DNA from: Scytonema millei VB511283
Lineage (GTDB): Bacteria; Cyanobacteriota; Cyanobacteriia; Cyanobacteriales; Chroococcidiopsidaceae
Length of the DNA stretch: 64,000 bases
Assembly (NCBI RefSeq): GCF_000817735.3
Contig: NZ_JTJC03000007.1
Location: forward strand, 172,010 to 236,009
Direction: 5' to 3'
Shown: in pieces, positions 36,639 to 46,302 of the stretch
How positions within the stretch are numbered: position 1 is the first letter of the stretch
Layout: every line of letters starts with the position of its first letter
The notes under the pieces: model-generated
Database searches by the model: none
What the model saw: only the letters and a program-made list of their open reading frames with translations
Told to the model about the DNA's origin: nothing
Program-made: the position numbers and the translations under genes

Positions 36639-37814
36639 ATGACATTTGCCAAACACAAACGCTTCAAAGCCTTTCAGTTGCTGGTTCCCAAGCCAGCACT
36701 GATGGATCGCTATATTACGGCTGAGTTAATTCCACCGTTTTTATTTGGCGTAGGAGCTTTCTCTTCAGTTTTAGTAGCAGTTGGTACAGTGTTTGAGCTG
36801 GTGCGGCGGGTGGTGGAATCGGGACTCCCGATCTCGATCGCGTTTGACGTATTTCTCTTAAAGCTACCGTCTTTTGTCGTGCTGGCTTTTCCTATGTCCA
36901 CTCTCCTAGCAGCTTTAATGACTTACAGTCGGCTGTCTAGCGATAGCGAACTAACGGCTCTACGTAGTTGTGGAGTCAGCATCTATCGACTGGTATTGCC
37001 CGCATTGGTACTGAGTACTTGTGTTATGGGTTTGACTTTTTTATTTAACGAGCAAGTCGTCCCAGCGGCTAACTATCGGGCTACAACAACTCTCAGTCGA
37101 GCGCTGAAGGAAGAAAAACCCCAATTTCAAGAACAAAACATTTACTATCCAGAATATCAGGAAATCGAGCTAGCAGATGGCAGAGAGGTTAAGCGATTAA
37201 CTCGCCTGTTCTATGCTGATGCCTTTGATGGGCAACGGATGAGGGGTTTGACAATTATCGATCGCTCCCGTGGCGATCTCAACCAAATTGTGGTATCAGA
37301 TTCAGCCGAGTGGAACCCCAAACAGAATAAGTGGGATTTTTATAATGGCACGATCTATCTAGTTGCACCCGATAGTTCTTATCGCAATATTGTCCGGTTT
37401 GAACACCAACAGTTACAACTGCCGCGCACCCCTTTAGATGTTGCTGCTAACACCCGCGACTCAGATGAAATGAATATTGCTCAAGTTAGCGAACAATTGC
37501 AAGTCGCGATGATGAGTGGTAACGAACAAAAAATCCGCCGTTACAGCCTGCGGATTCAAGAAAAAATTGCTTTTCCATTTATTTGCACTATCTTTGGTTT
37601 AGTAGGTGCAACTTTAGGAACTAATCCTAAGCGTAAAGGTCGAGCAACCAGTTTTGGAATTAGCGTCATTATTATTTTCAGTTACTATATGCTGCTATTT
37701 ATGTGTGACGCTTTGGGTTTATCTGGCGTTCTCTCCCCGTGGTTAGCCGCATGGCTACCCAATATGTTTGGTTTTGCCACGGCTGGCTTTCTCTTATTCC
37801 GTGCCGACAAATAA
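36639..37814 (+). CDS. LptF/LptG family permease
   Basis: A 391-residue YjgP/YjgQ permease of the LPS exporter. Six membrane helices are visible: three near the N-terminus (LLVPKPALMDRYITAELIPP, then FLFGVGAFSSVLVAVGTVFE and SFVVLAFPMSTLLAALMTYS), a large periplasmic beta-jellyroll (about 140-290), and three at the C-terminus (from FPFICTIFGLVGATLG). The conserved ELTALRSCGVSIYRLVLPAL motif contacts LptB. Cyanobacteria often have one such gene where proteobacteria have two (lptF, lptG); I leave the symbol open. Confidence 0.9.
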   Translation: MTFAKHKRFKAFQLLVPKPALMDRYITAELIPPFLFGVGAFSSVLVAVGTVFELVRRVVESGLPISIAFDVFLLKLPSFVVLAFPMSTLLAALMTYSRLSSDSELTALRSCGVSIYRLVLPALVLSTCVMGLTFLFNEQVVPAANYRATTTLSRALKEEKPQFQEQNIYYPEYQEIELADGREVKRLTRLFYADAFDGQRMRGLTIIDRSRGDLNQIVVSDSAEWNPKQNKWDFYNGTIYLVAPDSSYRNIVRFEHQQLQLPRTPLDVAANTRDSDEMNIAQVSEQLQVAMMSGNEQKIRRYSLRIQEKIAFPFICTIFGLVGATLGTNPKRKGRATSFGISVIIIFSYYMLLFMCDALGLSGVLSPWLAAWLPNMFGFATAGFLLFRADK

Positions 37815-37883
37815 TATTGTCATTTGTCACTAGTCATTGGTCATTTGTTGTTGCTAATGACCAATAACAAATGACCAATGACC

Positions 37884-38318
37884 TTATGCTAACTGTCTCG
37901 ATTCAGCTTCGAGTAATTGAATCAGGTGGTTGTCACCTTTTTCTCTAGCTATTTGCAGCCGTCGTTCTAAGTTACGACGCAAGTGATCTAGATGAGTGCT
38001 GTGTAGTTCTTTCAACACCTGCTGGCGATCGCTCTTAGCTGGCTTTTGTTTAGTAGCGCTCGCTGTCGTATTTGCAGTTGCTCCATTGACTTGCGTGTAT
38101 TCTCGCCGCAACCGCACAACTTCTACATCGATTGGATCGCCAGTGGAATAAGCTACGCCGCGATACTTCAAGTCAACTTTGGGCTGCGGTACGGGAATAT
38201 GTCTGAGATATTGATGGTTCCAGGTTGCACCGCGATACGTTCCGCCAGCTGCGCCTGTCATAGTTTCTATTTGGGGTGAATTGTGTTCGTAACTGACACC
38301 GCGATATGAGAGTTTCAT
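37884..38318 (-). CDS. DUF4278 domain protein
   Basis: A 144-residue cyanobacterial protein of the DUF4278 type. The domain marker is the repeated YRG block: MKLSYRGVSYEH, GTYRGATWNHQ and LKYRGVAYSTGDP. The C-terminal half is a charged helix (about 80-144). Function unknown. The start is the ATG at 38318; a TTG-type start 12 codons upstream is unnecessary. A GCGATCGC site is inside the gene. Confidence 0.88.
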   Translation of the reverse strand: MKLSYRGVSYEHNSPQIETMTGAAGGTYRGATWNHQYLRHIPVPQPKVDLKYRGVAYSTGDPIDVEVVRLRREYTQVNGATANTTASATKQKPAKSDRQQVLKELHSTHLDHLRRNLERRLQIAREKGDNHLIQLLEAESRQLA

Positions 38319-38799
38319 GGCTTCGCCTCTATAGTTCAAATTTTTTTCGGTCAAATTTTTTTAGCAGTTTGACTAAAATGAGGCGCGTTCCTTCGGGATG
38401 GCTCCCTACTTCCGTCTCCACATCACATCTGCCAGAAGACAGAATTTAAAAAAATTGTAGAGATGAACGATTTTGTTTCTGTATTCTATTTTACTGTTTT
38501 CTAAAAAAAACGGCAATTTTAATAAAAATTAATTGAATTTTCATTTTAGTAGGGTGGGCATTGCCCACCTTACTCTTATCGCTTGTACTAGCCTGCCCCA
38601 GCTCAAATATCCGTTGGAGTCAGAAACGAGTGGTGAAGATTGACCCTACAATTCCTATCTCTTTGATTATCGACGTAATTACAAAAGAATCGACAGGACT
38701 TCAAAAAATTATTCATTGTTTTGCTGTTTTGCTTCTTCTAACTTAGTTTTTCTAGTGACTGCCTCAGCAGATGGGCAATGCAAGAGAAGAAAAAATAAG
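38319..38799. other. Intergenic region upstream of the tyrosinase
   Basis: About 480 bases with no supported gene. It contains the palindrome at 38552-38570 and should hold the promoters of the divergent DUF4278 and tyrosinase genes. Two short overlapping frames have no ribosome binding site. Confidence 0.55.
38552..38570. repeat. GGTGGGCA palindrome
   Basis: GGTGGGCA and TGCCCACC flank a single T. Similar strings occur at 1892-1912 and 29173-29186, so it is a dispersed element. Confidence 0.6.
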
Positions 38800-40050
38800 A
38801 TGATGAAGATGTTTCGCCGCGCGATCGCGTTCTTATTGGCTGTCAGTTTAATTGCTATTTCGATCGGATCGGGAAGTTCTGTCAGTGCTGACGACAACTT
38901 AGCCGTCAGAAAAAATATCATTGACCTCACTGCTACGGAGAAGGCAGCATTCATCAAGGCAATTAAAACCTTGAAGACTACGACTTTACCCGAGCATAAA
39001 ATTAGCATTTACGATGAGTTTGTCGCCCAACACGTAGCGGCAATGGGGCTAATGTCAAAAGATGCTAAAGGTCCAGCAGCTGGGCATGATGGTGCTCACG
39101 AAAGCTCGATATTATTACCTTGGCATCGCGAATTTATCTGGCGATTTGAAACAGCTCTGCAATCGGTCGATCCTAACGTCACGCTGCCTTATTGGGACTG
39201 GACGAATCCCCAAGCATTGACAGCTATTTTTTCAGATGACTTTGCGGGTGGCAACGGGGAAGGAGTCACAATCTCAATTCCAGATGCAGGCAATTTTACG
39301 GGTGGTGCGGTTGTTTCCGGTACTTTTAGCGCCGCTAATGGCTGGAATTTGTACCCAGAATTGCACATTACACCAGATGGACAACCAATGGGTGAGGTGC
39401 TATTACGCTTCATGCAACTTCCGCCAACGAATAATTACCCAGCGCCTCAAGCAGATGTCGATCGCATTCTGGCTGCAAACGACTACGATACTTTTCGCCA
39501 AGCAATCGAAGGGTTCATTCAATTAAATCCCTCCGGTCAACCAACGACTGGAGTATTTATGCATAATTATTTTCATAGCTTTGTGGGTGGAGCTAATTTC
39601 AACCCTAGTGTAGGTCGCCCGGAACCTCTAGGTACAATGGCTTCTCTTGCGAGTTCGATCTACGATCCGGTATTTTGGTTAATTCATGCTAATGTGGATC
39701 GGCTATGGGCAGAATGGCAGCAAAGCGGTCATGCTGGTAGTCAATATTATCCCGCTCAAGGTGGTCATTATGGGGAAAATTTGAGCGATCGCATGTGGCC
39801 CTGGGATGGAGGTGAATCAACCCCAGCTAATCAGGGAACGGGAGATCAACTATCTTTATTACCTGCTGTACCTGCAAACGATTTAGTTACCCCAGCCGAC
39901 ACATTAGATTTGAGCAGGTACAACTACACATACGCTACGCTCAAAAATACAAATACTAAATCTAGCTCTCGAATAGCTGTTTTGAGTTTGACTATCTTTG
40001 CTACAATTACTTGGCGATTGCAGTCCCAGCAATTAAGTCGTAGAAGTTAG
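38800..40050 (+). CDS. Secreted tyrosinase of the scytonemin region
   Basis: A type-3 copper oxidase that hydroxylates phenols and oxidises catechols. The 416-residue protein begins with a signal peptide (MMKMFRRAIAFLLAVSLI, cleaved near VSADDN). The CuA ligands are H78, H100 and H109 (the last in LLPWHREF) and the CuB ligands are H255, H259 (MHNYFH) and H296 (WLIHANVDRLW). A hydrophobic stretch near the C-terminus (about 390-405) may anchor it. Nostoc scytonemin clusters include a tyrosinase, TyrP, proposed for a periplasmic late step; this gene lies 2 kb before scyA on the same strand. I choose the ATG at 38800 over the longer frame from 38716. Confidence 0.92.
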   Translation: MMKMFRRAIAFLLAVSLIAISIGSGSSVSADDNLAVRKNIIDLTATEKAAFIKAIKTLKTTTLPEHKISIYDEFVAQHVAAMGLMSKDAKGPAAGHDGAHESSILLPWHREFIWRFETALQSVDPNVTLPYWDWTNPQALTAIFSDDFAGGNGEGVTISIPDAGNFTGGAVVSGTFSAANGWNLYPELHITPDGQPMGEVLLRFMQLPPTNNYPAPQADVDRILAANDYDTFRQAIEGFIQLNPSGQPTTGVFMHNYFHSFVGGANFNPSVGRPEPLGTMASLASSIYDPVFWLIHANVDRLWAEWQQSGHAGSQYYPAQGGHYGENLSDRMWPWDGGESTPANQGTGDQLSLLPAVPANDLVTPADTLDLSRYNYTYATLKNTNTKSSSRIAVLSLTIFATITWRLQSQQLSRRS

Positions 40051-40819
40051 ATTTGGCGATCGTTTTGAACGCGATCGGCAGCAGTGTTAAATTAATAGCG
40101 CTGCTGAAATTAATTCTTTATTAAAATATTCAATGTTTTTTATACCTAACTTATCTTTATTACTTAATTTTTGTCGCGATGTGTAAGGACTAAATCTAGC
40201 TTTTTGTGAATTAAATCTGAGTGACTTTTAATACAGTAAACGAGATCGAGCATCCTAGAAATGATTGTCTGCTACTCGAATTCTGACTGAGACTTTAGAT
40301 AAGATTACATGCAAAACAACGACAAACAACACAATAGCTACTGTATTCTTATTCCCGCGTCTATCAAAAGCGTGAGATTATATGAGTTCTAAGCTGTTAT
40401 CGATCGCACTAATTCATATAATAATGAGCCTAAGCATACATATGTACATTATTTACGTATATAGCACAACAACTTTCTAATTAAAAACAAGAATTTTCAT
40501 TTGGATAGTAATTACTTATCAATATTTGTTGGCTGAATCAAAAAAAACAAGTTAGACATAAATCAGACATAAACTACACATAGTAGCTTTCCCAGGTAGA
40601 CAAAATCTCTGTTAAGCTCTTGATTAGTGACTTGTTCAGCTTTCTCAAGTATTTCCGTGTTAAGTCCGTTGCTTAATACGTATTTCCTAGAGTAATACTT
40701 AATACAGTAAACGCTTGTTTGCTAAATTGGATTGGACATATGTAGTATCTACGCTAATCTGCTCTGAAACTGTAATTAGATAGGTTATTACCGAGCGAAT
40801 TTAACGACTCTTGCATTCA
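40051..40819. other. Long A+T-rich intergenic region
   Basis: About 770 bases with no gene that I can support. A weak inverted repeat CAGCAG/CTGCTG (40079-40106) follows the tyrosinase stop, without a T-run. The rest is A+T-rich and should hold the promoter of the regulator at 40820, but I cannot place it reliably. Confidence 0.55.
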
Positions 40820-41725
40820 ATGGAAGGACAAGAGTGTTGCAAAATGCTTTTGACAGATCTGTCTCATTCAGATAATCCTTCCCATGTTAATCACGTTTTC
40901 ATGGCAGAGGATATGGTGAAAAAGATTCTGGTAATAGAAGAAAGCGTCCAAACTCGCAATTTGTTTTTAGAGTGTTTGGAAGCTAAAGGTTTTCATGCCA
41001 TTAGTGCTGAAAATGGTGTAGTTGGTATACAACAAGTCCAAAAGCAATTACCCGATCTAATCGTGTGTGGCATTGCTAGAATAGGCGAATTTGACGGGTT
41101 TGGCATTCTAACTGCCATCCGCAAAAATCCTACCACAGCAGTTATTCCATTTATCTTTGTCACTAGCAGAACAACGCGAGATGACATTCGTAAAGGCATG
41201 GAGTTAGGAGCAGATGATTATCTCACTAAGCCTTGTACTTTAAAGGAATTACTGAGAGCAATTAATACCCAACTAGAAAAGAGAGATACCATTCAGAAAT
41301 GGTATACATCTAAAGATAGACAGTCGCTCTCAAAAGCAGCGATCGCTGAAACTTTAAACTCTACAGCTTTACACTCAATCTTTCCGGCAACTTCTCAAAT
41401 GGCGGCTGTGTTTCGCTTTATTGAAGAGAATTACTGGCAACCAATTACTCTGTGTGATATAGCGCAAGCTGTTGGTTATTCTCCCGCTTATTTAACTAAC
41501 CTAGTCAGACAACAAACTGGTAAGAGCGTTCATCGCTGGTTGGTAGAACGCCGGATGGCACAAGCAATTTGCTTGCTGCAAAAAACCGAGCAGACGATCG
41601 GACAAATTGCTGAAACCATTGGTTATCAAGATGTTTGCCATTTCAGCCGTTATTTTCGTCAGTTTTACGGTACGAGTCCTCAAGCTTGGAGAAACGAACA
41701 CCGCTGTCGCGTTGCCGCGAGCTAA
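40820..41725 (+). CDS. Receiver-AraC regulator ahead of scyA
   Basis: A 301-residue protein with a receiver-like domain (about 34-150) and a C-terminal AraC double helix-turn-helix (about 190-297: DIAQAVGYSPAYLTNLVR, IGQIAETIGYQDVCHFSRYF). Receiver landmarks are unusual: the acidic pair is E40-E41 (LVIEES), and the phosphoacceptor position reads C83-G84-I85, glycine in place of aspartate, with one extra residue before the DGF. T115 and K137 (LTKP) remain. It is therefore probably not phosphorylated the usual way. In Nostoc a two-component pair controls the scytonemin cluster; no kinase is present here. Several in-frame starts exist (40820, 40844, 40901, 40913). Confidence 0.88.
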   Translation: MEGQECCKMLLTDLSHSDNPSHVNHVFMAEDMVKKILVIEESVQTRNLFLECLEAKGFHAISAENGVVGIQQVQKQLPDLIVCGIARIGEFDGFGILTAIRKNPTTAVIPFIFVTSRTTRDDIRKGMELGADDYLTKPCTLKELLRAINTQLEKRDTIQKWYTSKDRQSLSKAAIAETLNSTALHSIFPATSQMAAVFRFIEENYWQPITLCDIAQAVGYSPAYLTNLVRQQTGKSVHRWLVERRMAQAICLLQKTEQTIGQIAETIGYQDVCHFSRYFRQFYGTSPQAWRNEHRCRVAAS

Positions 41726-42104
41726 ATCTAAGCTAAATCAAAAGAAATGGCAAGCGCATCAAAAAATTACTCATTGGAACCACTATGCCGCGTTGTGTAA
41801 GCTTTTCGGTTAGTACCTCGCCAATTCACTTTATAGTTGTGATTCTATCGGCGATCGCAGTACTGACAATTAGCTAAACCATAACTCTTAAAAGTGGCTG
41901 ATTTTTTTGGATTGAATTTGAAAGTCATCTACACGAAACTGACTGCAAATTAGAAATTACTAATCAATCTAGATTAGCAATTACAACTCAACAGAAGTTA
42001 GAAACAAATTTCAGCTCTAAGATTTCTTTCTAGGTTTGAGTTTCTACGTTCTGACGATTCGATCGCGATCGGAACGTGCTGAAAATCCTATCACCCAAAC
42101 AGCA
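41726..42104. promoter_or_regulatory. Region upstream of scyA
   Basis: This 379-base gap should contain the scy promoter if the operon is not read from the regulator. An inverted repeat CTAATC-N6-GATTAG (41960-41977) lies about 130 bases ahead of the scyA ATG and is a candidate regulator site. I cannot define -35 and -10 boxes with confidence. Confidence 0.4.
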
Positions 42105-44009
42105 ATGACCGATAACCACATTCGCTCGTCTCCTTCTATCGACTCAGAAACCACGTTCCATCCAGACACTGGTAGCGCCGAATCAGCATTGTCTCCCGAT
42201 CCTAGCTATAAGTATTACAATTCCAGCGATTCCAGCAACATCGCAGCCAAGCCGGGAGATAACAATACTAGTAATCAGATGCTTGTGTTGCCTTCAGTTG
42301 CGAATGCGATCGCGCAGATGCTAGCAGACTTAGGCTTCAAATATGCCTTCGGAGTTGCTGGGGGCGCAATGGCAACCATTTGGGGTGCTTTGTCTAATAG
42401 CAGCATCCAGGTGATTCACTGCCGTCACGAAGGAGGAGCGGCTTTTGCAGCTGTAGAAGCATGTTTTGCTAGCGATCGCCCCGTTGTTATCTTTACCACT
42501 GCCGGACCAGGACTAACGAACTCGCTAACGGGATTGCTAGCAGGGCGGGGAGAAGGCGCAAAAGTCATATTAATCTCAGCTTGCACCTCCGCCGCACAGC
42601 GCGGACGCTGGGCAATTCAAGAAACCAGCACCTACACCATGCCGCAAGCGGGAATTTTTACCCCAGGAGTGTTGTTCGACTATGCGATTACACTTGAGTG
42701 TGCCGAGCAATTACCGCAAATTTCCCGTCAACTTGCCCTCGGACTGTCACAATCTGGCGGTTTTGTCGCCCATGTGAGCATTCCTACAGGCGTACAAACT
42801 AGCAGTCTGAGCATACCCCTGCCTCAGTTAGACCTCTCCCACGCTCTCACAACCCCCAGTGAAGAGACGATCTCCCATTGCGTGCAACTTTTAACCGAAG
42901 CACCTTTTGCGATCTGGGTGGGTTTTGGCGCGAGAAATGCTGCTGAAGAGATCTATCAGCTAGCCGAACGTACCGGAGCCGCAGTGATGTGTTCTCCCCG
43001 CGGTAAAGGGATCTTTCCCGAAGACCATCCTCAGTTTGTTGGCGTTACAGGTTTAGGTGGTCATACCTCAGTTCTGAAGTACATGCAAGAATCTCCACCA
43101 TTGCGAACTTTAGTACTGGGAACGCGATTAGGAGAACCCACCTCATTTTGGAATCCGATAATGGTTCCTGCGAGAGGATTTATTCATGTAGACATCGATC
43201 CAATAGTTCCAGGAGTCGCCTATCCAGCAGCTGAAGCAGTACCAGTCCAAGCTGATATTGGTGCATTTTTGCGATCGCTGCTCAAGTACATGGATAAGAC
43301 GCAAAGCTTTGCAACTTTGAAAAGTCGTGCTACTAAAACGCTACCACACCCAGAACTAGAAACAATTACCCCTACAACTAGCAATTTAATCAGACCTGAA
43401 GTCTTGATGGCAGCAATTCAAAAGGTAATGGTTGAAGGTAGCAATGCGGCGATCGCGGCTGAGTCTGGGAATTCATTTACTTGGGCAACGCACATGTTGC
43501 GAATTGACAAACCAAATCGCTATCGAGTCAGCACTGGAGTTGGTTCGATGGGACATATGGTAGCAGGTGTTATTGGTATAGCTATAGGACGTAAGAGTAA
43601 AGCCGTTGTCATCACCGGAGACGGTTCGATGTTAATGAATAACGAGTTGAACACTGCCGTCAAGTATCAAATTCCTGCCATTTGGATCGTACTGAATGAC
43701 GGACGGTACAACATGTGCGAACAGGGGATGAAGATGTTGAAACTGCAAGGTGCAGATGCAACGATTCCCCAAGTCGATTTTGTGGCGATCGCCCGCGGGA
43801 TGAGAGCTGATGGCATTCGCATCGAAAAAGAGTCTGAGCTTGAAACAGCATTACAATGCGCGATCGATTCTCCTCTCCCCTTTGTCGTCGATGTCATCAT
43901 CGACCCTTCGCGACTCGCACCTTCTGGCGGACGTAACAAGAGCCTGCAAGCGCAAGGGGTTAAATCAGCTGCTAAAGAACAAGTTTCATTCCCCATGATT
44001 AGTGAATAG
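42105..44009 (+). CDS. scyA: ScyA, thiamine-diphosphate-dependent acyloin synthase
   Basis: Couples indole-3-pyruvate with a tyrosine-derived keto acid (p-hydroxyphenylpyruvate) to a beta-keto acid, the first carbon-carbon step of scytonemin formation. The 634-residue protein resembles acetolactate synthase. The catalytic Glu is E109 in CRHEGGAAFAAVEAC; the C-terminal ThDP-binding motif is GDGSMLMNNELNTAVKYQIP followed by NDGRYNM. The first 60 residues are Ser/Thr/Asn-rich and probably disordered. I choose the ATG at 42105; a TTG at 42036 would extend it. Gene order scyA-scyB-scyC downstream matches known scytonemin clusters. Confidence 0.96.
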   Translation: MTDNHIRSSPSIDSETTFHPDTGSAESALSPDPSYKYYNSSDSSNIAAKPGDNNTSNQMLVLPSVANAIAQMLADLGFKYAFGVAGGAMATIWGALSNSSIQVIHCRHEGGAAFAAVEACFASDRPVVIFTTAGPGLTNSLTGLLAGRGEGAKVILISACTSAAQRGRWAIQETSTYTMPQAGIFTPGVLFDYAITLECAEQLPQISRQLALGLSQSGGFVAHVSIPTGVQTSSLSIPLPQLDLSHALTTPSEETISHCVQLLTEAPFAIWVGFGARNAAEEIYQLAERTGAAVMCSPRGKGIFPEDHPQFVGVTGLGGHTSVLKYMQESPPLRTLVLGTRLGEPTSFWNPIMVPARGFIHVDIDPIVPGVAYPAAEAVPVQADIGAFLRSLLKYMDKTQSFATLKSRATKTLPHPELETITPTTSNLIRPEVLMAAIQKVMVEGSNAAIAAESGNSFTWATHMLRIDKPNRYRVSTGVGSMGHMVAGVIGIAIGRKSKAVVITGDGSMLMNNELNTAVKYQIPAIWIVLNDGRYNMCEQGMKMLKLQGADATIPQVDFVAIARGMRADGIRIEKESELETALQCAIDSPLPFVVDVIIDPSRLAPSGGRNKSLQAQGVKSAAKEQVSFPMISE

Positions 44010-44080
44010 TGAATAGTGAGTGGCTAGTGGCTAGTGGCTAGTTAATTGCGACTTGCGACTTGCGACTTGCGACTTGAATT
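44009..44080. repeat. Tandem repeats between scyA and scyB
   Basis: GTGGCTA units followed by GCGACTT units fill the 101-base gap. Confidence 0.8.
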
Positions 44081-44110
44081 GTCCCCAGCCCCCAATTTGA
44101 GGATAGATGC

Positions 44111-45163
44111 GTGAAGCTGTTTGAGACCGTTAAAGAAATGGGACACGAGCAAGTCCTATTTTTTCAAGATAAAGAACTGAATTTTAAAGCCATAATTGCT
44201 CTCCACGATACGAGTTTGGGACGAGCGATGGGCGCAACTCGACTATTTCCTTACGCTAGTGAAGAAGATGCTTTACGAGATGTTCTGCGTCTGAGTCGTG
44301 GTATGACCTATAAGGCTGCTTGTGCCAATATTCCAGTAGGTGGTGGCAAGGCAGTCATTATTGCCAATCCCGACCAGAAGACAGACAAAATGCTCAGAGC
44401 ATATGGGCGTTTTGTCGATAGTCTTCAAGGGCGTTTTATTACAGGTCAAGATGTGAATATTTGTCCTGAAGACGTGCAAGAGATGCGGCGTGAAACTAGA
44501 TATGTTGTCGGGTTAACGGGAAAAGCTGGTGGTCCAGCTCCAGCAACAGCTTTAGGAGTTTTTTTAGGAATTCAAGCTGCTGTTTTCTTTCAGTTAAATA
44601 AACAAGATTTGAACGGACTGCAAGTTGCGGTTCAAGGATTAGGAAATGTTGGCGGAAAACTCTGTGAATATTTACATCGGCGTGGAGTAAAACTTTTTGT
44701 CACGGATCTAAATCACAATAGAGCAGAGGAAATTCAGCAACTATATGGGGCAACAGTTGTAGAATCTGAAGACATATATTCACTCGATGTTGATATTTTT
44801 GCTCCTTGTGCAATGGGAGCAATTCTTAATAGCGAGACGATTCCCCTAATTCAAGCTTCTATTATTGCAGGCTGTGCTAATAATCAATTGCAAGACGAAC
44901 GCATTCACAGCGCCATGCTGAAATCGCAAGGAATTCTTTACTGTCCCGATTATGTGATTAATTCTGGCGGTTTAATTAATGTTTACCACGAACTTACATT
45001 TTCAGATGAGGCGAGTTACTTAAAACAAATTCATAGTATTTACGATACGCTGCTAGAAATTTTCACCAAGTCGAAATCAGAAAATATCACAACTCAGGAT
45101 GCTTCCAAGCGCCTAGCTGAAGAACGGATTACGAAAGCCAGAAAACTCAGAATTGCAGCATAA
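44111..45163 (+). CDS. scyB: ScyB, tryptophan dehydrogenase of the leucine dehydrogenase family
   Basis: NAD-dependent oxidative deamination of L-tryptophan to indole-3-pyruvate for ScyA. The 350-residue enzyme carries the Glu/Leu/Phe/Val dehydrogenase signature: lysines K68 (TYKAACANIP) and K80 (VGGGKAVI), the positions of the catalytic lysines in leucine dehydrogenase, and the Rossmann loop GLGNVGGK. C-terminal YVINSGGLINVYHE is characteristic. Translation starts at a GTG (44111). It shares its orientation with scyA and scyC, with only repeats between. Confidence 0.96.
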   Translation: MKLFETVKEMGHEQVLFFQDKELNFKAIIALHDTSLGRAMGATRLFPYASEEDALRDVLRLSRGMTYKAACANIPVGGGKAVIIANPDQKTDKMLRAYGRFVDSLQGRFITGQDVNICPEDVQEMRRETRYVVGLTGKAGGPAPATALGVFLGIQAAVFFQLNKQDLNGLQVAVQGLGNVGGKLCEYLHRRGVKLFVTDLNHNRAEEIQQLYGATVVESEDIYSLDVDIFAPCAMGAILNSETIPLIQASIIAGCANNQLQDERIHSAMLKSQGILYCPDYVINSGGLINVYHELTFSDEASYLKQIHSIYDTLLEIFTKSKSENITTQDASKRLAEERITKARKLRIAA

Positions 45164-45237
45164 ATCAGTTGACAGTTGACAGTTATCAGTTAACCGTCAA
45201 CTGTCAGCCGTCAACCAACAACCAATCACCACTTCGG
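45164..45237. repeat. Tandem repeats between scyB and scyC
   Basis: GTTGACA/GTTATCA and ACCGTCA units occupy the gap up to the scyC start codon and create a spurious N-terminal extension of the frame. Confidence 0.75.
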
Positions 45238-46188
45238 ATGGAAAAAAACACATTTGCTACGTCAGCCTATATTGCGACTTCACCAGAGACAGCTTTTGAC
45301 TATCTTTGTAGTTTAAAGAATCTGGATGAGTGGACTCTTTTCAGCCGGATGATCGAACAGGTTGATGAAAATACCTGGCGAGGAACTGCTTCTGGCTATC
45401 AAAGAGATCTTTTCTATCATGTTAGAAAGATTGAAAATCCTCTGTTTTTCGGGATAGAATGGCACTGTGGTTTTGAATATCAAAAATACTTTCAAGTTTA
45501 TCCAGTTTTATTATTTCCTCCTGACTACGTAAAACCAGAAACGGACGAGAAAGGAGTGTATTTTCACTGGTTGAGTTTTGTCGATCCGGCGCGACGAACT
45601 CCAATGATTATGGAGGGAATTCATACAGTTCATACATCTGAATGTCGATCGCTCAAAGCAATTTTGGAGCGTAATGCTGGCGAGACTCAAGCAGCTCAAG
45701 GACGTTACAAAATTGATACTGATACGATTTACATTGACGCGCCACTCGATATTGCGATCGCCTACTTACGAGATCTACGAAACTTAGATGAATGGGCGCA
45801 TTTGCTGCGAGCTGATGGCGAAGTTAATAGTGAGTCTGGTGAATTTCTAGATGAATACAACCAAAAAGTAAAAGTCACATTTCGCACCCACGACCTCAAG
45901 AATTACTATCTTGTAGAACAGGATTATTTTTATCCTGAATACAATTTTATTCAGCGTAGTCCTGTGATTCTAATTCCTTGCTCCTATGCCTTTGGTAACT
46001 CAGAAGCCCGTGGATGCATCCAACATCGCATCAGTTTCTGGGAGATCGGCAAAGCTCCGCGTCACGGCAAATTACAACTGGAGGACTTTGGAGCTGAAAG
46101 TATGAACATTAAGCGATTTATAGAAGCTAAAGCTGGTAATTTTGACACCTTTGCCAGAGGGATGAGCTATCTTTTACCTTCTTCCTAG
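45238..46188 (+). CDS. scyC: ScyC, cyclase of scytonemin monomer synthesis
   Basis: Catalyses the cyclisation of the ScyA product to the tricyclic indole ketone, with loss of carbon dioxide, as shown for the Nostoc enzyme. The 316-residue protein has two tandem START/SRPBCC-like halves (about 1-150 and 160-316): compare ATSPETAFDYLCSLKNLDEW with APLDIAIAYLRDLRNLDEW. The repeat of the same opening pattern is visible directly. I choose the ATG at 45238 (MEKNTFATSAYIATSPETA); the frame from 45169 is repeat-derived. It lies between scyB and scyD. Confidence 0.95.
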   Translation: MEKNTFATSAYIATSPETAFDYLCSLKNLDEWTLFSRMIEQVDENTWRGTASGYQRDLFYHVRKIENPLFFGIEWHCGFEYQKYFQVYPVLLFPPDYVKPETDEKGVYFHWLSFVDPARRTPMIMEGIHTVHTSECRSLKAILERNAGETQAAQGRYKIDTDTIYIDAPLDIAIAYLRDLRNLDEWAHLLRADGEVNSESGEFLDEYNQKVKVTFRTHDLKNYYLVEQDYFYPEYNFIQRSPVILIPCSYAFGNSEARGCIQHRISFWEIGKAPRHGKLQLEDFGAESMNIKRFIEAKAGNFDTFARGMSYLLPSS

Positions 46189-46302
46189 AAGAATACGAGA
46201 AGGCGCGATCGCGTTTTGTTTTTAAGTTGAGGAAAAGGGATTCGGTGTCTTCATCAGGGGCATTAAATTTTTCACTTCATTTATTAGTTGGTTGCCAAAA
46301 GT

